From assembly GCF_001713455.1 (NCBI RefSeq), contig NZ_CP016464.1, positions 1,536,001 through 1,600,000 on the forward strand: DNA of 64,000 bases. Direction: 5' to 3'. This document shows positions 42,385 to 51,555 of the stretch, one piece after another. The position numbers and the translations under genes are program-made. Positions within the stretch are counted from its first letter, which is position 1, and each line of letters starts with the position of its first letter. The notes beneath the pieces were generated by a model, which saw only the letters and a program-made list of their open reading frames with translations, was not told the origin of the DNA and did not search any database. Source of the stretch: Bosea sp. RAC05 (GTDB taxonomy: Bacteria > Pseudomonadota > Alphaproteobacteria > Rhizobiales > Beijerinckiaceae).

Positions 42385-42879
42385 TTGGCGATCCGGCCGA
42401 TCCTCCGCTTCCCCGATCCGCGCCTGCGCGCGGTCGCGGAACCGGTCGAGCGCTTCGACGGCGAGCTGCGCCAGCTCGCCGCTGATCTGCTGGAGACGAT
42501 GCGTGCCGCGCCCGGCGTCGGCATCACCGCGCCCCATATCGGCGTGCCCCTGCGGCTCGTCGTGCTGGAGCTGACGCCCGGCGACGTCCGGACCTACGCC
42601 AACCCGCAGCTCCTCTGGGCCTCTCCGGAGACGAGCCGCGCCAACGAAGGCAGCGTCTCGATGCCCGGCGTCACCGAGGAGGTCGAGCGGCCGGCGAAAA
42701 TCCGCCTCACTTGGAGCGATCTCGACGGCACCGCCCATGAAGAAGAGGCCGAAGGCTTCCTCGCCACCTGCCACCAGCACGAAATCGACCAGCTCGACGG
42801 CATCTTCTGGCTCCAGCGCCTCTCGCGGCTGAAGCGCGAACGGGTGGTGGCGCGATATGGGAAGCTGCAGAGGGGGTAG
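42385..42879 (+). CDS. Degenerate peptide deformylase paralogue
   Basis: A 164-residue protein with the peptide deformylase fold but altered motifs. Motif 1 is GVGITAPHIG at residues 44-53 with His51 where Gln is usual. Motif 2 is EGSVS at 88-92, with Ser90 replacing the metal-binding Cys. Motif 3 is HEIDQ at 132-136, with Gln136 replacing the second metal-binding His. Two of three metal ligands are thus gone, so classical iron or zinc deformylase chemistry is unlikely. The start is the TTG at 42385 with GAGG six bases upstream, eight bases after the FadB-like stop; there is no in-frame ATG before the conserved core. It is coupled to the fatty-acid operon, not to fmt. Confidence 0.8.
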   Translation: MAIRPILRFPDPRLRAVAEPVERFDGELRQLAADLLETMRAAPGVGITAPHIGVPLRLVVLELTPGDVRTYANPQLLWASPETSRANEGSVSMPGVTEEVERPAKIRLTWSDLDGTAHEEEAEGFLATCHQHEIDQLDGIFWLQRLSRLKRERVVARYGKLQRG

Positions 42880-42950
42880 GCAGGCGGCCTCCTGACAGAC
42901 TCCTGCTCTGCTGCCGTTATCTTCTGGGACGAAGGGCGGGAGCGGATCGC

Positions 42951-43331
42951 ATGAACACACTGGTCGAATACATGTATCGCGACGCCTCCAACTACAAACA
43001 GCTCGGCGCTTTTGTTCTGCGGGGCGAGTTCGATATCTCGGCCGTGCAAGAGTGGCTATGGGACGCGGAGTTCTTCATCCCTGAGCGCGTCGGGGTGAAG
43101 TCACTGGTGCCAGCTGAGAAGACGGTCGACGACCACTATCTGCATACACTTGAAACAACGAGAAGTGTCGACGATCCGTCTGCGCTCATGAGCGCGGAAT
43201 TGTTCATCGAGAGATTCAAGCGCGCTGCGGCCGAAGGTTGGTTCCACGAGAACCTCTCTGGCTCGGAGCATCAGTCCACCTTAGCTGAAGGCCGAAAAAC
43301 CGGCTTGATAAATCCGGTTTGGGGCAAATGA
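42951..43331 (+). CDS. Uncharacterised 126-residue protein
   Basis: A protein with no recognised family. It is acidic and mixed alpha/beta by composition, starting NTLVEYMYRDASNYKQLGAF, with AVQEWLWDAEFFIPERVGV in the middle and a run of charged residues at the end. It lies 71 bp after the deformylase gene and converges on the HNH endonuclease gene with an 8-bp gap. Codons are less GC-rich than in the operon, as for the endonuclease, so both probably arrived together. Confidence 0.6.
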   Translation: MNTLVEYMYRDASNYKQLGAFVLRGEFDISAVQEWLWDAEFFIPERVGVKSLVPAEKTVDDHYLHTLETTRSVDDPSALMSAELFIERFKRAAAEGWFHENLSGSEHQSTLAEGRKTGLINPVWGK

Positions 43332-43339
43332 GCTCCGGC

Positions 43340-44242
43340 TCAACCCTTGAACACATGATTGCGATGATGCTCGATGAAGGACCGATGCGGCAGCGCGGCC
43401 TCGTCGCGTGGCGTCAACAGCGGCTTGCCGTGTTGCACCAAGCCGGCGAGGGCATCGGGAATGAGCTTCGGTGGTGCAATCAGGGACAAATCATCCGCGA
43501 TCGAGATCAGGCCACGGTCAAAGAGCCAGTGAACTGTTCCCGATAGGGCCAAGCCATTCCGGATCGAGTCAGGCCCATTTGATGCAACCGGCATGATGTG
43601 GGCCGCCTGGACCTCGGGTCGCCCGCCCCCGTTGATCAGCCGCAGGCCTGTCACGGCGCAGCGGTTGTCATAGGCGAGGCGAACATGGCGACGAAAACTC
43701 TCCTCGCGAAAAGGCCGGCTGATCAGCGACTGAACGATCGGACGTTCATACGGTGCCTGCTCCGTGTCGGAGAAGCCAAAGTCGGCGAGGTTTGTCCGAG
43801 CTGGCTCGTACCCCGAAATGCTTGCGTAGCCAGCCGCAATTATCGCAGCGAACTCATGCTCAGGTAACAGCCGGACCGATCGGCCAAAGGCGCCTTTGCT
43901 GGTTTTACCGTCTTCCCGCATAAGGGCAGACTCGTAATATCCTCCAGCTTCTTTGAATGGAACTGGTCGGTCGAAGTCTAAGAAATCATCAACAAAACCA
44001 TAGAAATGATCGGCTAAAATCGGGTCTGGTTCTATATGCGTTAGTCTCGCAAAGGCAAAATACGCCTGCCTTCCGCTTGCAGGGCGTTCAGAAGATCCTG
44101 AGCGTCGTGGCTCGTAGTAGACGATCATGTCGCCAACCGCGGCCTCCGCTTGGCCTCGGTAGGCCTGTTGGAAATGATACTGCTTTTCCGGAACATCATC
44201 GTAGTCCGGAGAGACACGGGTCATGAAAACGGCTTTTACCAT
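43340..44242 (-). CDS. HNH endonuclease, orphan
   Basis: A 300-residue protein. An N-terminal domain of about 120 residues (MTRVSPDYDDVPEKQYHFQQ, DMIVYYEPRRSG) could recognise DNA or modified bases. The C-terminal half has the HNH core: CAVTGLRLINGGGRPEVQAA, HIMPVASNGPDSIRNGLAL and WLFDRGLISI. Proteins of this layout are predicted restriction endonucleases. No methyltransferase or second defence gene is next to it. Composition is strikingly low: 54 of 120 G+C (45%) over 43981-44100 by hand count, so recent transfer is likely. Confidence 0.8.
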   Translation of the reverse strand: MVKAVFMTRVSPDYDDVPEKQYHFQQAYRGQAEAAVGDMIVYYEPRRSGSSERPASGRQAYFAFARLTHIEPDPILADHFYGFVDDFLDFDRPVPFKEAGGYYESALMREDGKTSKGAFGRSVRLLPEHEFAAIIAAGYASISGYEPARTNLADFGFSDTEQAPYERPIVQSLISRPFREESFRRHVRLAYDNRCAVTGLRLINGGGRPEVQAAHIMPVASNGPDSIRNGLALSGTVHWLFDRGLISIADDLSLIAPPKLIPDALAGLVQHGKPLLTPRDEAALPHRSFIEHHRNHVFKG

Positions 44243-44297
44243 CGACGCTTATGTAACCTAGTCGGTCGTCTAGTGCCAACAATTCGATGTCCCGAGC

Positions 44298-44359
44298 ATC
44301 CACGTCTTGAACACAGGTCTCGCCGAAGGAAGACGTGGATGGTCGGGACAAGCCCGACC
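44298..44359. repeat. REP-like nested inverted repeats
   Basis: ATCCACGTCTT at 44298-44308 pairs with AAGACGTGGAT at 44330-44340, and GGTCGGG-ACAAG-CCCGACC at 44341-44359 forms a second hairpin directly after it. The following ATGACGTCATGGC ends like the other palindromic elements of this window. It lies between the endonuclease and aminotransferase genes. Confidence 0.65.
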
Positions 44360-44393
44360 ATGACGTCATGGCACGGCTTGCGCCGACTGCGCC

Positions 44394-45734
44394 TTACCCC
44401 GCCACGGCCCTGATCACCCGGCGCGTCTTCTCGACGATCTCGCCGATCTGGTCTTCGGTCACGATCAGCGGCGGGGTCAGCGCGATCGTGTCGCCGGTGA
44501 TGCGGATCATCAGCCCTTCCTCGTGGAAGGCGTGCTCCATCGCCGCATAGCCACGCTTGCCGACGCCCTCGGGCCGCGAGGCGAGGTCGATGCCGGCGAC
44601 GAGCCCGAGCGTGCGGATGTCGAGCACGTTGGGCTCCTCCTTCAGCTCCATGATCGCATCGGCCCAGAGCGGCTCCAGCGTCTTCGCCCGCTCGAACAGG
44701 CCCTCGTCGCGATAGATGTCGAGCGTCGCCAGCGAAGCCGCCGCCGCCAGCGGATGGCCGGAATAGGTGTAGCCGTGGAACAGCTCGATCGCATTCTCCG
44801 GGCCGTTCATGAAGGCGTCGAAGATCGGTTTGCGCACGATCACGCCGCCCATTGGCACGGTGCCCGAGGTCACGCCCTTGGCGAAGGTGATCATGTCGGG
44901 GATGACGCCGTAGCGCTCGGCCGCGAAGGCGAAGCCCAGCCGGCCGAAGCCGGAGATGACCTCGTCGAAGATCAGCAGGATGCCGTGCTTCGTGCAGATC
45001 TCGCGCAGGCGCTGGAGATAGCCCTTGGGCGGCGGCAGCACGCCGGTCGAACCCGCCATCGGCTCCACCATCACGGCGGCGATGGTCGAGGCGTCGTGCA
45101 GGGTGACGATCCGCTCGAGCTCGTCGGCGAAATGCGCGCCGTAGTCAGGCTCGCCCTTGGTGAAACGCTGCTTCTCCCGGTCATAGGTCGCGGGCATGTG
45201 ATCGGAGCCCGCCAGCAGCGAGCCGAAGAATTTGCGGTTGGAGACGATGCCGCCGACCGAGATGCCGCCGAAGCCGACGCCGTGATAGCCGCGCTCGCGC
45301 CCGATCAGCCGGGTCTTCGAGCCCTTGCCGGTGACGTTCCAGTAGGCGATCGCGATCTTCAGCGCCGTGTCGGCGGCCTCCGAGCCGGAGCCGGCGAAGA
45401 ACACATGATCGAGATCGCCCGGCGCCAGCGCCGCGATTCGGGCGGCGGCCGCGAAGACCTTGGGATGGCCGAACTGGAAATTCGGGGCGAAATCGAGCTC
45501 CTCGGCCTGGGCCTGGATCGCTTCGATGATCGGCCGGCGCTTGTGCCCGGCATTGCAGCACCACAGGCCCGCCGTGCCGTCCATCACCGGCTTGCCCTCG
45601 GGGGTGTAGTAGTACATCCCCTCCGCCCGGGAGATCATGCGCGGCCGCTGCTTGAACGCCCGGTTGGCCGTGAACGGCATCCAGAAGGCGTCGAGATCGT
45701 TGGGGCTCGCGATGGGAGAGGGTGCTGCGGTCAT
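44394..45734 (-). CDS. Class III aminotransferase (beta-alanine/omega-amino acid:pyruvate type)
   Basis: A 446-residue fold-type I PLP enzyme. Features are WMPFTANRAFKQRPRMISRA at the start, GSGSEAADTALKIA near residue 118, the PLP aspartate in LLIFDEVISGFGRLG, and the Schiff-base lysine in ITFAKGVTSG (about residue 284). These match the omega-amino acid:pyruvate transaminases that move the terminal amino group of beta-alanine, 4-aminobutyrate, taurine or diamines to pyruvate. It stands alone and is divergent from the TPR gene. The exact substrate is uncertain. Confidence 0.9.
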   Translation of the reverse strand: MTAAPSPIASPNDLDAFWMPFTANRAFKQRPRMISRAEGMYYYTPEGKPVMDGTAGLWCCNAGHKRRPIIEAIQAQAEELDFAPNFQFGHPKVFAAAARIAALAPGDLDHVFFAGSGSEAADTALKIAIAYWNVTGKGSKTRLIGRERGYHGVGFGGISVGGIVSNRKFFGSLLAGSDHMPATYDREKQRFTKGEPDYGAHFADELERIVTLHDASTIAAVMVEPMAGSTGVLPPPKGYLQRLREICTKHGILLIFDEVISGFGRLGFAFAAERYGVIPDMITFAKGVTSGTVPMGGVIVRKPIFDAFMNGPENAIELFHGYTYSGHPLAAAASLATLDIYRDEGLFERAKTLEPLWADAIMELKEEPNVLDIRTLGLVAGIDLASRPEGVGKRGYAAMEHAFHEEGLMIRITGDTIALTPPLIVTEDQIGEIVEKTRRVIRAVAG

Positions 45735-45912
45735 CGGAGGGATCCTGTGATTAACAATAACTCAACCTAACAGCACGATCCGGACTGTAAATTGCTTCGC
45801 AGACGCGGCATGGCTGCGTCGCCGGGAGAGCGGGGGCTAATCGCGGAATCGGGTGACCTAACGTCGCTTTTACTGTATCCGGACGAAGGGGCGTAAACTG
45901 AATCGGACCCCC

Positions 45913-47724
45913 ATGACTGATTCTGGCGCAGGATCGGAGCCTTTGGACGGTGAGACCGCCGCGGATATCCGCGCCGGACTCGCACGAATCCTCGCGTCCG
46001 ATGCCTTTCGCGCGGCGCCGCAGCTCTCGGCGTTTCTGGCGTTCATCGTCGAGCGGGCCGTTGCGGGGCGCGGCCCCGAGCTGAAGGGCTATACGATCGC
46101 CGTCGAGGCGTTCGGACGCTCGGCCGACTTCGACCCCCAGTCCGATCCGATCGTGCGTGTCGAGGCGGGGCGCCTGCGCCGGGCCCTGGCGCAGTATTAT
46201 GCAGGCGAGGGCATCGGCGATCCCGTCCGGATCACGATTCCCGTGGGCGCCTATGTCCCGGCCTTCGAGCGGGTGGAATTCGGCTCGGCGGGCCAGGCTC
46301 GCTTGCGGCCCGGCTTGCCGCCACCGGCAGGGGAAGGACCTGCAGGGCGGCTTGCGCCGCACGCGCTCTTGGCCTCGCGTCCCGAAGAGGAGATGCTCGA
46401 TCGGCGCAGGGCGCGGCGCTGGCCGCTCGTTGCCGGCCTCGGCCTCTGCGCCGCGCTGCTCGCGCTGGTCGCCTGGCATGGTGGCATCGTCGGGCGCGAG
46501 CCGGACGCCGTCGTCGCGATGGTCCCGCGCCCCGCGGCGTCGCCCCTTGTCGCGTCCTCCTCCGTTGCCGGTTTGTCGATGCGCCCGGCGCAGATGGAGA
46601 CGCTCGTCCTGGCGGTCACTGTGTCGGACCTGTCCGAGAATCCGGCGCAGTCGGCGAATGCACGCCGCTTCGCGACCTTTCTGGTCGATGCCTTGTCCCG
46701 CTTCGACGACTTGCTCACGGTCAAGTTGCCTTCGCCGGGCCAGGCCATTCCGGGCGGAGCCGATTATGTCTTCGAGCTGATGGCTCAGCCGGTGCCGGGC
46801 GGCACCGAGGGCTTCGGCCGACTTCGGTCCGTCCGCGATGGGCGCATCGTCTGGTCCGTCTCGTCGGTGCGCCCGATCGATCCCGATCAGGCCGATCTCC
46901 CCGAGAGCGCCCGGCGCCTGGCGACGCGGCTGGCGGAGCCCTTCGGCATCATCCACGCCGACATCCGGCAATATGGAGCGGCCGAGCCGACCCGCTGCGT
47001 CTACGAGGCCATCGACGTGCGCCGGACCATGCTGCCGGAGGCGCATCTGTCGGCGCGGCGCTGCCTGGAGGACCTCGTCGCGCGCGATCCGACCTTCTAT
47101 CCAGCGTGGGCCCAGCTCGCCTTGCTCTATACCTTCGAGCACGGTTTCGGCTTCAATCCGCAGCCGGAGCCTCTGGAACGGGCGCTCACCGCCGCGCTCA
47201 CCGCCGTCCGGCTGGCGCCCTCGAGCGCGCGGGCGCAGCTGTCGCTGATGTCGGTGCTGTTCAAGCGCGGCGCCATCGACGAGGCGCTCAAGGCCGGGCT
47301 CGTCGCCATGGCCCGCAACCCCTATGACCCCGACATCATGGCGACGCTCGGCGCCCGCTACATCCAGCTCAACCGCCCGGCCGAGGGGTTGCCCCTGATG
47401 GAGAAGGCGATCGCGCTGAGCGCCGGCCGCCCGCCATCCTATGATTTCTTCGCGCTTCTGGGCGCCCATCTGCTCGGCGCGCGCCAGGTGTCGCGCGCGC
47501 ATGGCGAGTTTCTCGGTGGCGGCTCGAACCCCTTCGCCCTGCTCGGCCGCGCCATCCGGGCCGTCCACACCGGCAACGAGGAGGAGCGGGTCCAGGCGAT
47601 CGCGACCCTGTGCGAGCTGTTCCCGATGTTCCATTCGCAGCCGCGCCTCTGGCTGACGCGCCGCGGCTTCGGGGCCGAGGTGGCCGACCGGATCGTGAAG
47701 GACATCGGCATCGTCGGGCATTGA
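45913..47724 (+). CDS. Membrane-anchored TPR protein with N-terminal DNA-binding-like domain
   Basis: A 603-residue protein. Residues 15-115 form a domain (LARILASDAFRAAPQLSAFL, DFDPQSDPIVRVEAGRLRRA, PVRITIPVGAYVP) found before cyclase or TPR regions in other alphaproteobacterial proteins and thought to be a winged helix. A membrane segment follows near residues 160-180 (PLVAGLGLCAALLALVAW). The rest is periplasmic and contains tetratricopeptide-like helical repeats in the last 250 residues. This resembles cytoplasmic-sensor or transmembrane-regulator proteins; the function is unknown. Confidence 0.75.
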   Translation: MTDSGAGSEPLDGETAADIRAGLARILASDAFRAAPQLSAFLAFIVERAVAGRGPELKGYTIAVEAFGRSADFDPQSDPIVRVEAGRLRRALAQYYAGEGIGDPVRITIPVGAYVPAFERVEFGSAGQARLRPGLPPPAGEGPAGRLAPHALLASRPEEEMLDRRRARRWPLVAGLGLCAALLALVAWHGGIVGREPDAVVAMVPRPAASPLVASSSVAGLSMRPAQMETLVLAVTVSDLSENPAQSANARRFATFLVDALSRFDDLLTVKLPSPGQAIPGGADYVFELMAQPVPGGTEGFGRLRSVRDGRIVWSVSSVRPIDPDQADLPESARRLATRLAEPFGIIHADIRQYGAAEPTRCVYEAIDVRRTMLPEAHLSARRCLEDLVARDPTFYPAWAQLALLYTFEHGFGFNPQPEPLERALTAALTAVRLAPSSARAQLSLMSVLFKRGAIDEALKAGLVAMARNPYDPDIMATLGARYIQLNRPAEGLPLMEKAIALSAGRPPSYDFFALLGAHLLGARQVSRAHGEFLGGGSNPFALLGRAIRAVHTGNEEERVQAIATLCELFPMFHSQPRLWLTRRGFGAEVADRIVKDIGIVGH

Positions 47725-47829
47725 GACGGCCGGCCCGGCGTTCGATGGGTCGCAAACGGCCCGTGAGTTCGCCGAAACAGGCTGAAGCTCGCTTGCAGGC
47801 GGGTTGAAAGGTAGTGTTGTGGCAGTGGT

Positions 47830-49347
47830 GTGATTCGCCGTCTGTCCCGACCAACCCCTTGCGCGATCGCTGCCTTGGCCCGTTTCCGACCGAACGCTCT
47901 TCATCCCCTCGCCAGTGCCGTCACCGGGCTGGCCGCGGGCGCGGTCTTGACGCTGCTGTGGCCGGCTCCGCTGGGAGCCGCGCTCGGTCTCGTGCTGGTC
48001 GGCGCCGGCGCGATGGGCTCGATCTGGCTGTCCGAGCGGCGGTCGCTCGCGCAGCGGGAGCAGGTCCTGGCGGCTGTCGGCGAAGTGAAGGTCCGCCTCG
48101 CCACCAATGCGATCCGGCTCGACGCCCTGTCGAAGCGCGTCGAGCAGATGCCGATGCGCGATGCCGATGCCGCGCCCGCCCGGGCCGCGATCAACGAATT
48201 GACCGCGGAGGTCGGTCTGCTCGGCGATCTCATCCACCAGGTCGCGACGACGCTCGCCGATCACGACACGACCCTGGCGACGTTGCAGTCGCGCGCAATG
48301 CCCGCGGCCGCGCCGGAGCTTCACGCCGTGGCCGCGCCGCCGGTGGTCGTCGATCCGGAAGCCGCCCGCCAGGAGCGCCTGCGGGTGCTCGCCGCCGAAC
48401 GCGCCGAAGCGGCGCGGCAGGCCGAGGAGCACGCCGCCGCCGAACAGGCCTCGGTCATCAGCACGGCGCTCTCGGAGGGACGGGTCGAGGTCCATCTGCA
48501 GCCGATCGTGCAGCTGCCGCAGCGCCGCACCCGCGGCTACGAGGCGCTGGTGCGCCTGCGGCTCGACGAGAACACGCTGCTGCTCCCGCATGAATTCATT
48601 CCGGTCATCGAGGAGCGCGGCTTTGGGCCCACGCTCGATGCGCTGGTGCTGACGCGGGCGCTGGCCATCGCCCGCCATCTCGGCTCCAAGCCCGGCGAAC
48701 TCTTCGTCTCCTGCAACTTCAGCACGGCGACCTGGAACTCCTCGAAGGCGCTGGCGACGCTGTCGCGCATCCTCGACAAATACCGGGAGCACACCGGCCA
48801 TCTCGTCGTCGAGATGCCGCAGAAGGTCTTCCGCGGGCTCGATCCGACCAGCCTCGGCCTGCTCGGCGCGATGTCGGCCAATGGCGTGCGCTTCGCGCTC
48901 GATGAACTGGCTGATCTGAGGGTCGATCCCGTCGCGCTCTTCGATCGCGGCATCCGCTTCGTGAAGGCGCCGGCGGCGCTGCTGATGGAGCAGGCCGACA
49001 ACCAGACGGCCGACATCGCCCCCTCCGATCTCGCCGCGCTGCTGGCGCGCGCCTCGGTGGTGCTGATCGCAGACCAGGTCGCGGACGACCCGACGGTGGC
49101 GGACATGATCGATCTCGGCGTCACCATGGGGCAGGGCCTGGTCTTCTCGCCGCCCCGGCCGGTGAAGCCGGACGTCTTCGCGGAGCCGGCGCCGGCCTCC
49201 GCCGCTCCCGAGCCGCCGCCCGTGGCCGTTGCCGAGGCGCGGACGGCGGAGGTGGTCGGCTATCCCGCACCCGCGCCGGCGCCGCCTCCGGAGGCGCCGC
49301 CGGAGCGCCAGTCCTTCCGCTCCGTCCTGCGCCGCGCGACCGCCTGA
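47830..49347 (+). CDS. EAL domain protein, TipF-like, with degenerate catalytic residues
   Basis: A 505-residue protein: two adjacent membrane segments (about residues 27-66), a coiled coil to residue 205, and an EAL domain from 210 to 445. The EAL motif is at 238-240 (YEALVRLR) and Glu328 and Lys379 are kept. The DDFG loop reads DELAD at 358-362, and the AEGVE loop reads ADQVA. Catalysis of cyclic-di-GMP cleavage is therefore doubtful. This layout matches TipF, a c-di-GMP-binding flagellar-positioning protein of Caulobacter. The GTG at 47830 is chosen as the start, with AAAGG further upstream. No flagellar gene is in the window. Confidence 0.8.
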   Translation: MIRRLSRPTPCAIAALARFRPNALHPLASAVTGLAAGAVLTLLWPAPLGAALGLVLVGAGAMGSIWLSERRSLAQREQVLAAVGEVKVRLATNAIRLDALSKRVEQMPMRDADAAPARAAINELTAEVGLLGDLIHQVATTLADHDTTLATLQSRAMPAAAPELHAVAAPPVVVDPEAARQERLRVLAAERAEAARQAEEHAAAEQASVISTALSEGRVEVHLQPIVQLPQRRTRGYEALVRLRLDENTLLLPHEFIPVIEERGFGPTLDALVLTRALAIARHLGSKPGELFVSCNFSTATWNSSKALATLSRILDKYREHTGHLVVEMPQKVFRGLDPTSLGLLGAMSANGVRFALDELADLRVDPVALFDRGIRFVKAPAALLMEQADNQTADIAPSDLAALLARASVVLIADQVADDPTVADMIDLGVTMGQGLVFSPPRPVKPDVFAEPAPASAAPEPPPVAVAEARTAEVVGYPAPAPAPPPEAPPERQSFRSVLRRATA

Positions 49348-49463
49348 TAGGCCGGCCAGACCAGGCGCTCTCCCGAATTCGAGAGGCACCTATCCCGCTG
49401 CCCCGGGGTGCGGGCCACGCGGCGATGCTGTAGAGCAGCCGCTCTGACAGGGAGTGACCCGAC

Positions 49464-50333
49464 GTGCCGCCGACCCAGACCGCCGCGACGCTCGAGCTGC
49501 CGGGCTTTTCCCGGATCGCGGATCGTTTCGATCTCTGCCTCTGCGATGTCTGGGGCGTGGTGCACAACGGCGTCGCCGCCTTTCGCGAGGCGGTGGCCGC
49601 GCTGGTCGCGATGCGCGAGCGCGGGATCGTCGTGGTCCTGGTGACCAATGCGCCGCGCCCGGCCGCCGTGATCGAGCAGCAGCTGGACGGTTTCGGCGTG
49701 CCACGCTCGGCCTGGGACGCGATCGTCACCTCCGGCGATGTCTGCCGCGGCCTGATCGCGGCGCGGGCCGGCCGTCCCATGTTCAGGCTCGGGCCGGAGC
49801 GGGACCGGCCGCTGGTCGCGGGGCTCGACGCGCCCGAGGTCGCGCCGGAGGCGGCGGAGTATGTCCTCTGCACCGGGCTCCTCGACGACGAGACCGATAC
49901 GGCTGCGACCTATGCCGGGCTGCTCGCCGGCTTCGCCGCCCGCGGCCTCGAGATGATCTGCGCCAATCCCGACCTCGTCGTCGAGCGCGGCGGCAGGATC
50001 ATACCCTGCGCCGGCTCGGTCGCGCTCGCCTATGAGGAGATCGGCGGCCGGGCGATCTATGCCGGCAAGCCGCATGCGCCGATCTACGCCGCCGCGCTGG
50101 CGCTGGCCGAGGCCCGACTCGGCCGGTCGATTCCGCGCGAGCGGATCTGCGGCATCGGCGATGCGATCCGCACCGACATCGCCGGCGCGGAGGCCTTCGG
50201 CATCACCGGCATCATGGTGCTGGCCGGCATCCACGCGCAGGATCTGATGGAGGCGTCCTGGGATGAGCGCCACGGCTGGTTCGGGCGGCAGAGCCACCGC
50301 CCGGCCTACGCGCTGCCGCATCTGGTCTGGTGA
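49464..50333 (+). CDS. TIGR01459-type HAD hydrolase
   Basis: A 289-residue HAD-superfamily phosphatase of the NagD-like class IIA. Motif 1 is DLCLCDVWGVVHNG near residues 27-40, motif 2 is the threonine in LVTNAPRP, motif 3 is near YAGKPHAPIY, and motif 4 is GIGDAIRTDIAGAEAFGI. Family members act on sugar phosphates, nucleotides or pyridoxal phosphate. It stands alone after the EAL gene. The substrate is unknown. Confidence 0.88.
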   Translation: MPPTQTAATLELPGFSRIADRFDLCLCDVWGVVHNGVAAFREAVAALVAMRERGIVVVLVTNAPRPAAVIEQQLDGFGVPRSAWDAIVTSGDVCRGLIAARAGRPMFRLGPERDRPLVAGLDAPEVAPEAAEYVLCTGLLDDETDTAATYAGLLAGFAARGLEMICANPDLVVERGGRIIPCAGSVALAYEEIGGRAIYAGKPHAPIYAAALALAEARLGRSIPRERICGIGDAIRTDIAGAEAFGITGIMVLAGIHAQDLMEASWDERHGWFGRQSHRPAYALPHLVW

Positions 50334-50346
50334 GGCGTCGGCTGCC

Positions 50347-50730
50347 TCAGCCGGTGCAGACGGACTCGATCTTCGAGCGCAGCGTCTGTGCGTTGAACGG
50401 CTTGACGATGTAGTTGTTCACGCCCGCCTTCTTGGCGGCGATGACGTTCTCGGTGCGCGACTCCGCCGTCACCATGATGAAGGGGGTCGAGGCCAGCGCG
50501 TCTTCCTCGCGCACCCGCTGCAGCAGCTCGAAGCCGGTCATCGGCTCCATGTTCCAGTCGGAGATCACGAGCCCGTAGCGCTTGTCCCGCATCTTGGCGA
50601 TCGCGGCCTGCCCGTCGGACGCATCATCGACATTCTCGAAGCCGAGCTGTTTCAAGAGGTTGCGGATGATCCGAACCATCGTCTGGTAGTCATCGACCAC
50701 CAGAATGGGCATGGACGGGTCTAGAGCCAT
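50347..50730 (-). CDS. CheY-like single-domain response regulator
   Basis: A 127-residue receiver domain. Acidic pair DD in VVDDYQ (residues 12-13), phospho-accepting Asp in VISDWNMEPMTG (about residue 57), Thr in MVTAES and Lys in VKPFN are all present, so it should be phosphorylatable. A distinct C-terminal end (ESVCTG) is shared by stand-alone CheY proteins. It may belong to chemotaxis or a motility pathway with the TipF-like protein, but no histidine kinase is close. Confidence 0.9.
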   Translation of the reverse strand: MALDPSMPILVVDDYQTMVRIIRNLLKQLGFENVDDASDGQAAIAKMRDKRYGLVISDWNMEPMTGFELLQRVREEDALASTPFIMVTAESRTENVIAAKKAGVNNYIVKPFNAQTLRSKIESVCTG

Positions 50731-50997
50731 TGCGGTGCTCCAAGCAAACGGTGACGGCGCGGATCATGCCGCGCCGGGCCGCTGCAAGCGCGGCGGCAGT
50801 CAGTGGACCCAGCGTTAGCGCGGCCTTGTTTCAAAGCCGTTAATCCAATGCCGGAGTGACCCTTGGTCACCGGGCTTTTGCCACCAGCCACGAAAGTCCA
50901 ATGGTCGGCTTTCCGCTGCTGTGAGAGGTTGCGGTGCAGCACAGATCGGTCCGGCGGCACGCCCCGCCTCCGCGACCGGGCCGAGGCATCCGCACCG

Positions 50998-51441
50998 ATG
51001 AAGAGCGCCCTCTATACCGTCCACGCCTTCGAGGACCTGACCATCGGCATGAGCCAGAGCCTCATGCGGACGGTGATGGAGCGCGACATCTCGCTCTTCG
51101 CCGACCTCTCGGGCGACGCCAACCCGATCCATCTCTGCGACCGCTACGCCGCCAACACCAAGTTCGGCCAGCGCATCGCCCATGGCATGCTGACCGCGAG
51201 CCTGGTCTCGGCCCTGCTCGGCACGCGGCTGCCGGGGCCGGGGGCGGTCTATCTCTCGCAGACGCTGACCTTCCTCGCCCCCGTCAAGATCGGCGACGTC
51301 GTCACGGCCCGGGTCGAGGTGATGGAACTGGTGGCGGAGCGTCGCCGCGCGCGGCTGTTCTGCGAATGCCTCGTCGACGGCAAGGCCGTGCTCGAGGGTG
51401 AGGCCTGGGTCGCCCTGCCGCCGGCCCGCCCGCGAGACTGA
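50998..51441 (+). CDS. MaoC-family (R)-hydratase
   Basis: A 147-residue single hot-dog fold protein. The hydratase 2 motif FADLSGDANPIH (about residues 36-47) has the catalytic Asp and His, and GQRIAHGMLTASLVSALLG follows. Such enzymes hydrate 2-enoyl-CoA to (R)-3-hydroxyacyl-CoA, linking fatty-acid oxidation to polyhydroxyalkanoate or other products. It lies between the CheY and ribF genes without an obvious operon. Confidence 0.87.
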   Translation: MKSALYTVHAFEDLTIGMSQSLMRTVMERDISLFADLSGDANPIHLCDRYAANTKFGQRIAHGMLTASLVSALLGTRLPGPGAVYLSQTLTFLAPVKIGDVVTARVEVMELVAERRRARLFCECLVDGKAVLEGEAWVALPPARPRD

Positions 51442-51555
51442 GCCGGCCCCCGGCAGCTCTGCCCGCATCGGCCTGCCCCGCAGCGATGCGGCCGGCTTGA
51501 CGCCTCGCCGCCGCTGGCCAATGACGGGCCGGACCGGCGCGTGCCGGCTGCCCGG

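Noticed and set aside
40116..42527. An 803-codon minus-strand open frame.
   Set aside because: Antisense to the FadB-like gene; residue composition is that of a shadow frame.
45751..49389. A 1212-codon open frame on the minus strand.
   Set aside because: It is antisense to the TPR and EAL genes, shows no domain and has the usual low-complexity pattern of GC shadows.
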